DNA of 5,338 bases. It comes from Paracoccaceae bacterium. GTDB lineage: Bacteria; Pseudomonadota; Alphaproteobacteria; Rhodobacterales; Rhodobacteraceae. This document shows positions 1-5,338 of the stretch, piece after piece. The notes under the pieces are model-generated. The model was not told where the DNA came from. It did no database searches and saw nothing but the letters and a program-made list of their open reading frames with translations. The stretch is from positions 1-5,338 of the forward strand of contig JALVEX010000044.1 in NCBI GenBank assembly GCA_027030435.1, read 5' to 3'. Position numbers and translations under genes: made by a program. The first letter of the stretch is position 1. Each line of letters begins with the position of its first letter.

Positions 1-1393
1 AGCCGCCGAAGGGGGCGACCTCTGTCGAGATGATGCCGGTGTTGATGCCGACGATCCCGTATTCCAGCGCCTCCGCCACCTTGTAGACGCGCGAGAGATC
101 CCGCGCGTAGAAATAGGAGGCAAGGCCATAGATGGTATCGTTTGCCATGGCGATCACCTCATCCTCATCGCGGAAGCGGAAGAGGGGCGCGAGGGGGCCA
201 AAGGTTTCGTCCTTCGCGAAGGCCATGTCGCAGGTGGCGCCTGTCACGATCGTGGGCTCGAAGAAGAGGCCGCCGAGCGCATGGCGCTTGCCGCCGAGCT
301 TCACTTCCGCACCCTTGGAGAGCGCGTCCTTCAGGTGCTCCTCGACCTTGGCGAGGGCATCCTCGCTGATCAGGGGGCCGAGCGCCGTGCCTTCCTCGAG
401 CCCGTCGCCCACCTCGAGCTTCGCCACCGCCGCGGCGAATTTCTCGGCAAAGGCATCATAGACTCCCTCCTGCACATAGATGCGGTTGGCGCAGACGCAG
501 GTCTGCCCGTTGTTGCGATACTTGCAGGCGATGGCGCCTTCCACGGCGGCATCGAGATCGGCATCGTCGAACACGATGAAGGGCGCGTTGCCGCCAAGCT
601 CCATCGAGCATTTCTTCACCTGATCGGCCGCCTGGCGCAGGAGGATGCGGCCCACTTCCGTGGAGCCGGTGAAGGTGATCTTTCGCACGGTCGGGTTTTC
701 GCAGAATTCACGGCCGATGTCGGCGGCTTTCGTGGAAGGCACCACCGCGAAGAGCCCGCCCGGGATGCCGGCGCGCTCGGCCAGCACCGCGAGCGCCAGG
801 GCCGAGAGGGGCGTTTCGGAGGCCGGGCGCGCCACGAAGCCGCAGCCGGCGGCAAGCGCGGGGCCGGCCTTGCGGGTGATCATGGCATTGGGGAAATTCC
901 AGGGCGTGATCGAGCCCGCCACCCCGATCGGCTGGCGGATCACCATCAGGCGCTTGTCGGGCTGGTGGCCGGGGATGGTTTCGCCATAAAGCCGCTTGCC
1001 CTCTTCCGCGAACCATTCGATGAAGCTTGCGCCATAGGCGATCTCGCCCATGGCCTCGGGCAGGGGCTTGCCCATCTCGGCGGTGAGGATCGCCGCGAGA
1101 TCGGCCTGGTTTTCCATCATCAGGTTGAACCACGCGCGCAGGATGTTGGCGCGCTCCTTGGCAGTGCGCTGCTGCCATTCCTTCTGCGCCTTGTCAGCCG
1201 CATCGATCGCACGCGCCACCTCGCCGCGCCCGAGATCGGCCACCTCGCAGATCACCTCGCCGCGCGCCGGGTTGATCACCGGGAATGTCGCGCCATCGTC
1301 CGCATCGATCCACTCGCCGCCCACATAGGCCTTGGTGGCGATCAGGGAGGGATCCTTCAGGATGTCTTTCAGTTTGGTTGCCGGCTTTGCCAT
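1..1393 (-). CDS. gabD: NAD(P)-dependent succinate-semialdehyde dehydrogenase, partial (C-terminus cut by window edge)
   Basis: This enzyme oxidises succinate semialdehyde to succinate with NAD(P)+, the last step of the GABA shunt and related omega-amino-acid catabolism, in the cytoplasm. The frame is open from an ATG at 1393 to the window edge, giving 464 residues beginning MAKPATKLKD. Aldehyde dehydrogenase landmarks are in order: PWNFPN with the oxyanion Asn166, cofactor-loop RPASETP from Arg189, FTGSTEVG around 241-248, MELGG with general base Glu265, and NGQTCVCANR with nucleophile Cys299 and a second Cys301. EETFGPLAPLFRF-like and EYGIVGINTGIIS-like segments near the end match the GabD subgroup closely. 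The last visible residues are PFGG; E. coli GabD has 28 more after this point, so the full length should be near 492. An SD (GGAGGA) lies seven bases before the ATG. The gene is divergent from the hydrolase gene. Arg189 replaces the usual Lys of the KPA cofactor loop. Family assignment is firm; substrate is inferred from similarity. Confidence 0.95.
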   Translation of the reverse strand, partial: MAKPATKLKDILKDPSLIATKAYVGGEWIDADDGATFPVINPARGEVICEVADLGRGEVARAIDAADKAQKEWQQRTAKERANILRAWFNLMMENQADLAAILTAEMGKPLPEAMGEIAYGASFIEWFAEEGKRLYGETIPGHQPDKRLMVIRQPIGVAGSITPWNFPNAMITRKAGPALAAGCGFVARPASETPLSALALAVLAERAGIPGGLFAVVPSTKAADIGREFCENPTVRKITFTGSTEVGRILLRQAADQVKKCSMELGGNAPFIVFDDADLDAAVEGAIACKYRNNGQTCVCANRIYVQEGVYDAFAEKFAAAVAKLEVGDGLEEGTALGPLISEDALAKVEEHLKDALSKGAEVKLGGKRHALGGLFFEPTIVTGATCDMAFAKDETFGPLAPLFRFRDEDEVIAMANDTIYGLASYFYARDLSRVYKVAEALEYGIVGINTGIISTEVAPFGG

Positions 1394-1400
1394 GCTATCA

Positions 1401-1406
1401 TCCTCC
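1401..1406 (-). promoter_or_regulatory. Ribosome binding site of gabD
   Basis: On the minus strand GGAGGA lies seven bases upstream of the ATG at 1393. This near-perfect Shine-Dalgarno match fixes the MAKPATK start. Confidence 0.8.
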
Positions 1407-1454
1407 GGAAGATTCATTTCACCCTAGGCTGATCACGGCCTTGGGGGATTGTCC

Positions 1455-1463
1455 AGAGGGAGG
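1455..1463 (+). promoter_or_regulatory. Ribosome binding site of the alpha/beta hydrolase gene
   Basis: The purine run AGAGGGAGG ends seven bases before the ATG at 1471. It decides that start over the in-frame upstream extension, which would run back to 1285 inside gabD, and over the later in-frame ATG at 1483. Confidence 0.75.
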
Positions 1464-1470
1464 CCTGGAG

Positions 1471-2292
1471 ATGGTTGACGAAATGCTCGGGATTGCGGAT
1501 CTCGACGATGCCTATGCAAATGCGGCGCATATTCCCGGCGCCGAAAGCTACCCGGCGCGCTGGCGCGGGGCGGCGCATGAATGGCGCATGGCGCGCGCGG
1601 CGGCCGGGCGGGCGCGGCTCAACCTGCCCTATGGCCCGGGCGAACGCCAGCGCTTCGATCTCTTCCTGCCGGAAGGGGAAGCTCAGGGATTGGTCATGTT
1701 CGTGCATGGGGGTTACTGGCGGGCCTTCGGGCGCGAAGACTGGTCGCATCTCGCGGCCGGGGCCGTGGCGTCGGGTTACGCGGTTGCCATCCCATCATAC
1801 ACCCTTGCGCCCGCAGCCCGCATCAGCGCGATAACCCGGGAAATCGCCGCTGCGCTCGAGGCTGTGGCCGGCGAGGTGTCGGGCCCCATTCATCTGGCCG
1901 GGCACTCCGCCGGAGGCCATCTCGTGGCGCGGATGCTGTGCCGCGATGTGCGGCTTTCGCGCGATGTGGTGGGGCGGCTCGCCCGTGCGGTGGCGATCTC
2001 GCCATTGGGCGATCTGCGCCCGCTCCTGCGCACGCGGATCAACGAGGATCTCGGACTGACGCTCGCCGAGGCCGAAGCCGAAAGCCCGCTTCTGCGCCGC
2101 TCGCGCCGCCCCGTGCCGCTGCATGTGTGGGTCGGCGAGGAAGAACGCCCGGCCTTCCTCGAACAGGCCAAGGCCCTGGCGCAGGGTTGGAGCGCTCCGC
2201 TGTCGATTGCCCCGAAGCGCCACCATTTCAACGTGATAGATGATCTCTGCGATCCCGAAAGCCCATTGATGCAGGCACTGCTCGGGGGCTGA
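1471..2292 (+). CDS. Alpha/beta hydrolase, arylformamidase (kynurenine formamidase)-like
   Basis: A 273-residue cytoplasmic serine hydrolase without a signal peptide or membrane segment. The oxyanion-hole motif HGGYW is at 79-83 and the nucleophile elbow GHSAGG at 144-149 (Ser146). SPLGDLRPL follows at 177-185, VGEEERPAF at 221-229 and HHFNVID at 251-257. The order and spacing match animal kynurenine formamidase (AFMID), which has HGGYW, GHSAGAHL, a VGQHDSPEF-type acid loop and DHFDIIE. By that alignment the triad is Ser146, Glu225 and His252, with Glu where AFMID has Asp. AFMID hydrolyses N-formylkynurenine, but the group also includes general esterases and carbamate or amide hydrolases, and no kynurenine-pathway gene is visible here, so the substrate is open. 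The ATG is chosen by its SD. The gene is divergent from gabD, and its stop lies 20 bases from the stop of the convergent P1 peptidase gene, with no obvious terminator between them. Confidence 0.88.
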   Translation: MVDEMLGIADLDDAYANAAHIPGAESYPARWRGAAHEWRMARAAAGRARLNLPYGPGERQRFDLFLPEGEAQGLVMFVHGGYWRAFGREDWSHLAAGAVASGYAVAIPSYTLAPAARISAITREIAAALEAVAGEVSGPIHLAGHSAGGHLVARMLCRDVRLSRDVVGRLARAVAISPLGDLRPLLRTRINEDLGLTLAEAEAESPLLRRSRRPVPLHVWVGEEERPAFLEQAKALAQGWSAPLSIAPKRHHFNVIDDLCDPESPLMQALLGG

Positions 2293-2312
2293 TCGGCCAC
2301 GTCGGGCGCGCG

Positions 2313-3311
2313 TCATTCCCCAAATTTCTGCCGCCATGTGGGCAGCGGATCTCCCGGGGCTGGCGTTGCCTCGTAAACGCCTCTTGCAATAGCGCGGGCA
2401 AGGCAAACGGCCGCCGCATGGCCAAGCCGCAACGGATCGAACACCGGATCGGGCAGTTCCCTCTCGCCTGTCGCTACCGCAAACACTAGATCGCCATCCA
2501 TCGGCGTGTGGCTCGGCACGATGGCGCGCGCCATGCCGTCATGCGCGGCCACGGCCATCCGCGTGGCCTCCGCCTTGGTGAGCGCGGCATCGGTGGCCAC
2601 GATGGCGATCGTCGTGGCCTCGCCGAGGCGGCGCTCGGGATGGGGCTCGGCCGTGGCATCGAATGCCCCCGCCGGCGCCGGCCCGAGCCCGCCGAACTCC
2701 GCTTCCATCTCGAAAGGCGCGGCCCAGAAATGCGGACCATCGCCCACGCAAACCGCCCCCAGCGCATTCACCGCCACCAACGCACCCACCGTTACACCGC
2801 ATTCAAGCACCAGCGAAGCCGAGCCAAGCCCGCCCTTCAGCCCCTCCGTGAAGGCCCCGGTGCCGGCTCCTGCAGTGCCGAGCGCGAAATCCGCCGCTGC
2901 CGCTTCAAGCGCCGCCCTGCCCATTGGCCCGTAAGGATTTTTCTGCCAATCTTTCGCCCCTCCGTTCAGGAGATCAAACAGGATCGCCCCGGGCACGATC
3001 GGCACTTTCTGCCCGCCCACGTCAAACCCGCGGCCCTGCTCCCGCAATCCATCCGCAACGCCCGAAGCCGCGTCGAGCCCGAAGGCCGATCCCCCGGAAA
3101 GCACCAGCGCATCCACCTCCTGCACCAGCTTGTCGGGCGCAAGAAGCGCCACCTCCCGCGTGCCCGGCGCCCCTCCCATCACATGCACCCCGGCCACAAA
3201 GGGGCGTTCGCCAAGCAGCACGGTCACTCCGCTTTTCAACACCGCATCGGAACCGTTGCCCACCACCAGCCCCGCGACATCGGTTATCAGATTGCGTTTT
3301 CCGGGTTTCAT
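2313..3311 (-). CDS. P1-family (DmpA/NylC-like, S58) N-terminal-nucleophile aminopeptidase/amidase
   Basis: A 332-residue protein of the DmpA/BapA/NylC fold. These enzymes are made as a precursor that cleaves itself to expose a Ser or Thr nucleophile, then hydrolyse N-terminal peptide bonds, beta-peptides, D-amino-acid amides or cyclic and linear 6-aminohexanoate oligomers. Visible family blocks are RNLITDVAGLVVG (6-18), VLSGGSAFGLDAASG (70-84), GTAGAGTGAF (145-154), LKGGLGSAS (158-166), VNALGAV (181-187), EATTIAIVATDA (231-242) and HTPMDGDLVFA (268-278). By comparison with NylC (Lys189, Asn219, Thr267, Asp306, Asp308) the active site should be Lys159, Asn182, Thr233, Asp272 and Asp274; the Thr-to-first-Asp spacing is 39 in both. 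The residue before Thr233 is Ala, where NylC has Asn. No signal peptide is seen. The start is supported by AAGGAAG ending four bases upstream. The gene follows the SDR gene by 63 bases on the same strand. Family is firm; substrate is unknown. Confidence 0.92.
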   Translation of the reverse strand: MKPGKRNLITDVAGLVVGNGSDAVLKSGVTVLLGERPFVAGVHVMGGAPGTREVALLAPDKLVQEVDALVLSGGSAFGLDAASGVADGLREQGRGFDVGGQKVPIVPGAILFDLLNGGAKDWQKNPYGPMGRAALEAAAADFALGTAGAGTGAFTEGLKGGLGSASLVLECGVTVGALVAVNALGAVCVGDGPHFWAAPFEMEAEFGGLGPAPAGAFDATAEPHPERRLGEATTIAIVATDAALTKAEATRMAVAAHDGMARAIVPSHTPMDGDLVFAVATGERELPDPVFDPLRLGHAAAVCLARAIARGVYEATPAPGDPLPTWRQKFGE

Positions 3312-3325
3312 CTCGCTTCCTTCAT
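3308..3325 (-). other. Five-codon leader ORF whose stop overlaps the P1 peptidase start
   Basis: An ATG at 3325 opens the frame MKEAR and ends in a TGA that shares an ATGA overlap with the peptidase ATG at 3311. The peptidase SD lies inside this mini-ORF. It has no clear SD of its own, because the bases upstream come from the repeat-like sequence. It may be accidental, since the ATG seems to belong to the repeat. Translational coupling is possible but unproven. Confidence 0.2.
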
Positions 3326-3367
3326 CTTGGCGGAAATACTCCGGGGGTCCGGGGGCAGCGCCCCCGG
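3317..3367. repeat. Repeat-like intergenic element of Rhodobacteraceae type
   Basis: Almost the whole spacer between the SDR stop and the peptidase start consists of CTTCATCTTGGCGGAAATAC, then CTCCGGGGG, TCCGGGGGC and a GC-rich inverted repeat. From memory this matches a dispersed intergenic element in Rhodobacter/Roseobacter-type genomes, written in the other direction as a GC hairpin, then CCCCCGGAGTATTT, then GCCAAGATGAAGG. Only one copy is in this window, so its repeated nature cannot be shown here. On the minus strand the element starts with the hairpin just after the SDR stop and ends in AAGGAAG, which is positioned as the ribosome binding site of the peptidase gene. Confidence 0.55.
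3349..3367 (-). terminator. Strong GC hairpin downstream of the SDR gene, without a U tract
   Basis: CCGGGGGC at 3349-3356 pairs perfectly with GCCCCCGG at 3360-3367 around a three-base loop, seven bases after the SDR stop on the minus strand. A second CCGGGGG at 3341-3347 could compete for the same partner arm. The downstream bases are ACCCCCGGAGTATTTCC, so there is no U run. It may be a weak or attenuating terminator or an mRNA-stabilising 3' structure rather than a classical intrinsic terminator. Confidence 0.45.
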
Positions 3368-3374
3368 GCAGCGG

Positions 3375-4115
3375 TCAGATGCAGCGGCCCCCGTCCACCT
3401 CGAGCGCCACCCCGGTGATCATGCTCGCCTCGTCCGAACACAGGAAGGCCGCCGCATTGCCCATGTCCTCGGGGGTGGAAAAGCGCCCCAATGGGATCGT
3501 CGCCAGGAATTTCGCCCGCATTTCCGGCGTGTCCTCCCCCATGAAGCTTTTCAGCAGCGGGGTTTCCCCGGCAACCGGGTTGATCGCATTCACCCGGATC
3601 GCGAAGGGCGCAAGCTCAACCGCCATCGCCTTGGTGGCGGTGATCATCCAGCCCTTCGAGGCATTATACCAGTTGAGGCGCGGGCGCGGCGAAACCCCGG
3701 CCGTCGAGGCCACGTTGAGGATCGCCCCCCTGCCCGCTTCCTTCATGAGCGGCACGATCTCGCGCGCCGTCAGATAGACGGATTTCACGTTCACCGCGAG
3801 CACCCGGTCGAAATCCGCCTCGCTCACCTCTTCAAGCGGCGCGGGCAGATGGGTGATGCCGGCGTTGTTCACGAGTATATCGATCCGCCCGAAGGCGTCC
3901 ATCGCGGCCCGCGCCATCTCGCCGACGCTATCCCCTTGCGATACATCCACCTCCTGCGCGATCCCGCCGATCTCATCGGCAACCGCGCGCGCCGCGTCCG
4001 CGTTGATGTCAGCCACCATCACCTTCGCGCCTTCATCCGCGAACTTGCGCGCGATCCCTGCGCCAAAGCCCGATCCCGCGCCTGTCACGATTGCCGTCTT
4101 ACCCTCAAGCCGCAT
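3375..4115 (-). CDS. Short-chain dehydrogenase/reductase (SDR), classical type, probably NAD-dependent
   Basis: A 246-residue cytoplasmic oxidoreductase of usual classical SDR length. It has the cofactor glycine motif TGAGSGFG (11-18), an acidic Asp36 after beta-strand 2 (VADIN) that favours NAD(H) over NADP(H), Asp58 in VDVS near the adenine pocket, NNAG (83-86), Asn109 in AVNVKS, catalytic Ser137 in NVASTAG, and Tyr150 with Lys154 in YNASK. INPVAGETPL (178-187) and the C-terminal ITGVALEVDGGRCI complete the fold. These proteins oxidise secondary alcohols or reduce ketones; annotations such as 3-oxoacyl-ACP reductase or glucose 1-dehydrogenase for this group are generic, and the substrate cannot be read from the sequence. 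Two adjacent ATGs (4118 and 4115) follow the SD. I chose 4115 for its seven-base spacing, while 4118 would add one Met. An open extension to 4169 has no SD and no family-like residues. The gene lies between the glycosyltransferase and P1 peptidase genes on the same strand. Confidence 0.93.
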   Translation of the reverse strand: MRLEGKTAIVTGAGSGFGAGIARKFADEGAKVMVADINADAARAVADEIGGIAQEVDVSQGDSVGEMARAAMDAFGRIDILVNNAGITHLPAPLEEVSEADFDRVLAVNVKSVYLTAREIVPLMKEAGRGAILNVASTAGVSPRPRLNWYNASKGWMITATKAMAVELAPFAIRVNAINPVAGETPLLKSFMGEDTPEMRAKFLATIPLGRFSTPEDMGNAAAFLCSDEASMITGVALEVDGGRCI

Positions 4116-4122
4116 CATTGCT

Positions 4123-4127
4123 CCTCC
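4123..4127 (-). promoter_or_regulatory. Ribosome binding site of the SDR gene
   Basis: GGAGG within the minus-strand run GGGGAGGAG lies seven bases before the ATG at 4115 and four before the ATG at 4118. It rules out the upstream in-frame start at 4169. Confidence 0.75.
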
Positions 4128-4156
4128 CCTTTTGCCGGCAAGATGACGCCAAAACA

Positions 4157-4183
4157 CGCCCGCAGGCAAGCCCCGTCAGGGCG
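4157..4183 (-). terminator. Weak hairpin after the glycosyltransferase gene
   Basis: On the minus strand CGCCC (from 4183) can pair with GGGCG (to 4157) across a 17-base loop that holds further short complementarity, and TGTTTTGG follows. It starts seven bases after the glycosyltransferase stop. The stem is short and the T run is only four, so partial read-through into the SDR gene is plausible. Confidence 0.25.
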
Positions 4184-4190
4184 GACGGAA

Positions 4191-5338
4191 TCAGGGGCGG
4201 GCATAGATCGTGAGGCGCACGGGCTTGCCGGTGGCCAGATTGAGCCCCTCGGCCCGGCCGAGCGCGCGGAAATCCACGCCAAGCTCCGCCGCCACCTTTT
4301 GCCAGCCCGGCTCGGCGCGTTCTTCCACCACCACCACCGCGCAATCGGGATTGATCGCTTCCGGGGCGGGAGCGTGCTTCAGGCGGCTGTCGGTCAGAAA
4401 CATCAGCGAAGCCTCGTGATAGCCATAAGCAGCCAGGCTTGGGGAAGGGCAGGCCTCGTAGCCGTTGATGATCCCGGCGGCGGCCTTCCCCGGCCAGAGG
4501 CCGGGCAGGCGGGCAAGCGTCGGGTAGATGCCGATCGAAAGGGCAAGCGAAAGGGCGGGAGCGAGCAGCAAGGCACGCCAGAGCCTGGCGCGCCAGATCA
4601 GCATGGCGCTGAAGGGCACGAGCAGCAGAAGGGCCGCGAGCGATGCCCAGAGCGTGAAGGGCCGCCCGCCGTATTTCGGGGCTTCCAGGGCAATCGCCCC
4701 GATCAGCAGGAGCGGGATCAGCAGCAGCGCCAGCATGATGATACGCGCCCCCCTGCCGGGGGCGGGCATGGCTTCGCGCGCCCAGCCAAGCCCGATCAGG
4801 AGGGCGATTGCCGGATAGGTGGGCAACACGTAGTGGACGAGCTTTGTCGGCACCATCTCGAACAGGATCCAGGTGGGCAGGATCCAGGCGATGAGAAACA
4901 TCACCGCCCGATCCCGCCGCATCCGCCAGATGCGCCCGAGCACGGGGATGAGGAATACGGAGCCCGGGAAGAAGGTGGCCCAGAAGGCGAGGAGGTAGCT
5001 GCCGGGCGGCGCGCCGTGGCTCTCCTGGGCGCTGGCGAGCTTTGCCGCCATGTCACGGCCGAGGCTTTCCTGCCAGAAGAGATCGCCGGCCCTGAGATGG
5101 ATCAGCACATACCAGGGCAGGGAAATGGCGAGGAAGAGCGCGACGCCCCAAAGCCTGAACAGCGGCGCGAGCCAGCGTGTGCTGCGCGTGAGGGCAATCA
5201 GCGCCAGGATGGTGAAACCCGTCACCATCGGCCCCACCGGCCCCTTGATCATCACGCTCGCCCCGAGCGCGGCCCAGAACAGCGCCACCAGCCCGGCCCC
5301 GGCCTCGCCACGGATGAACAGGCGGCCAAGTGCATATT
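4191..5338 (-). CDS. GT-C glycosyltransferase, family 39/ArnT-like, partial (N-terminus cut by window edge)
   Basis: The frame is open from the right edge, giving the C-terminal 381 residues of an integral inner-membrane protein. Members move a sugar from a polyprenyl-phosphate carrier to lipid A, protein or another acceptor on the periplasmic side. About nine hydrophobic segments are visible at roughly 15-28, 34-49, 57-81, 114-137, 144-162, 167-185, 197-217, 227-248 and 252-272, followed by a soluble tail of about 110 residues. Family marks are KGPVG (31-35), SLPWY (72-76), SAQESHGAPPGSYLL (102-116), FFPG, and TKLVHYVLPTYPA (164-176). The last segment corresponds to the GKLPTYILS region of E. 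coli ArnT, and the SAQESHGAP segment to its DDAQHRAPFWYY. The acidic catalytic loop near the N-terminus lies outside the window, so activity cannot be judged. A GTG at 5288 is internal because the family-like sequence continues upstream (ALGRLFIRGEAG). The sugar and acceptor are unknown; ArnT itself is one possibility but not established. Confidence 0.87.
   Translation of the reverse strand, partial: YALGRLFIRGEAGAGLVALFWAALGASVMIKGPVGPMVTGFTILALIALTRSTRWLAPLFRLWGVALFLAISLPWYVLIHLRAGDLFWQESLGRDMAAKLASAQESHGAPPGSYLLAFWATFFPGSVFLIPVLGRIWRMRRDRAVMFLIAWILPTWILFEMVPTKLVHYVLPTYPAIALLIGLGWAREAMPAPGRGARIIMLALLLIPLLLIGAIALEAPKYGGRPFTLWASLAALLLLVPFSAMLIWRARLWRALLLAPALSLALSIGIYPTLARLPGLWPGKAAAGIINGYEACPSPSLAAYGYHEASLMFLTDSRLKHAPAPEAINPDCAVVVVEERAEPGWQKVAAELGVDFRALGRAEGLNLATGKPVRLTIYARP

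Larger units (their letters stand above)
1394..1470. promoter_or_regulatory. Divergent intergenic region between gabD and the hydrolase gene
   Basis: These 77 bases separate two divergent start codons, so promoters for both genes would be expected here or overlapping the coding starts. Apart from the two ribosome binding sites I see only short palindromes (CCTAGG at 1423-1428, TGATCA at 1430-1435). There is no convincing -35/-10 pair and no extended operator. The span is small enough that one regulator could control both genes, but that is inference. Confidence 0.4.

Noticed and set aside
281..1432. Long plus-strand open frame of 383 codons antisense to gabD
   Set aside because: It lies opposite a clear gabD with all catalytic motifs, its product has a His/Gly/Asp/Ala-rich shadow composition with no recognisable domain, and it has no SD. 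It is explained by high GC and codon bias.
1285..1470. In-frame 62-codon N-terminal extension of the hydrolase gene
   Set aside because: It runs back into the gabD coding region, its residues look like antisense translation, and a good SD precedes the ATG at 1471.
2293..2312. Bidirectional terminator between the convergent hydrolase and peptidase genes
   Set aside because: Only 20 bases separate the stops, and I see no stable stem with a T run in or around them.
1795..2406. Minus-strand open frames opposite the hydrolase gene
   Set aside because: They are shadows of a well-supported hydrolase with a complete motif set, and they show no domain or SD.
2506..3418. Plus-strand Pro/Ala/Ser-rich open frames opposite the P1 peptidase gene
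   Set aside because: The low-complexity composition is what antisense of Gly/Ala-rich high-GC coding gives, and the opposite strand carries a complete S58 protein.
4116..4169. Upstream start for the SDR giving 17 or 18 extra residues
   Set aside because: Classical SDRs start just before the LxGKxAIVTG strand, the SD at 4123-4127 serves the 4115/4118 ATGs, and no SD precedes 4169.
5286..5288. GTG as the true start of the glycosyltransferase
   Set aside because: The frame stays open to the window edge with family-like membrane-protein sequence, and the family needs an N-terminal catalytic loop that must lie upstream.

Overview
The window is GC-rich, densely coding DNA. Alphaproteobacteria, most likely Rhodobacteraceae, fit best. 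The reasons are the codon bias, the residue patterns of the encoded proteins, and a spacer at about 3317-3367 that resembles a dispersed intergenic repeat I recall from Rhodobacter/Roseobacter-type genomes. The assignment is inferred from sequence character alone.

Layout from left to right. (1) 1-1393, minus: succinate-semialdehyde dehydrogenase GabD, cut by the left edge and lacking roughly its last 28 residues. (2) 1394-1470: a short divergent spacer carrying ribosome binding sites for both flanking genes. (3) 1471-2292, plus: a 273-residue alpha/beta hydrolase of the arylformamidase (kynurenine formamidase)-like group. (4) 2313-3311, minus, convergent with the hydrolase: a 332-residue P1-family (DmpA/NylC-like, MEROPS S58) N-terminal-nucleophile peptidase/amidase. 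(5) 3312-3374: a repeat-like spacer with a strong GC hairpin. (6) 3375-4115, minus: a classical short-chain dehydrogenase/reductase. (7) 4119-4190: a short spacer with a weak hairpin. (8) 4191-5338, minus: the C-terminal 381 residues of a polytopic GT-C (family 39/ArnT-like) lipid-linked-sugar glycosyltransferase, cut by the right edge.

The glycosyltransferase, SDR and P1 peptidase genes are collinear with short gaps (about 75 and 63 bases), so read-through is possible, but nothing links the glycosyltransferase functionally to the rest. The other four genes (amidase-like peptidase, formamidase/esterase-like hydrolase, SDR, semialdehyde dehydrogenase) look like catabolic enzymes. A route that releases amino acids or amines from amides and oxidises a semialdehyde to a dicarboxylate would fit, but no aminotransferase, transporter or regulator is visible, so this is only a hypothesis. 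No tRNA, rRNA, CRISPR array, insertion sequence or phage gene was seen, and I did not find a clearly novel system. The points most worth a second look are the repeat that appears to supply a hairpin and a ribosome binding site, the atypical residue before the P1 peptidase nucleophile, and the glutamate at the catalytic-acid position of the hydrolase.
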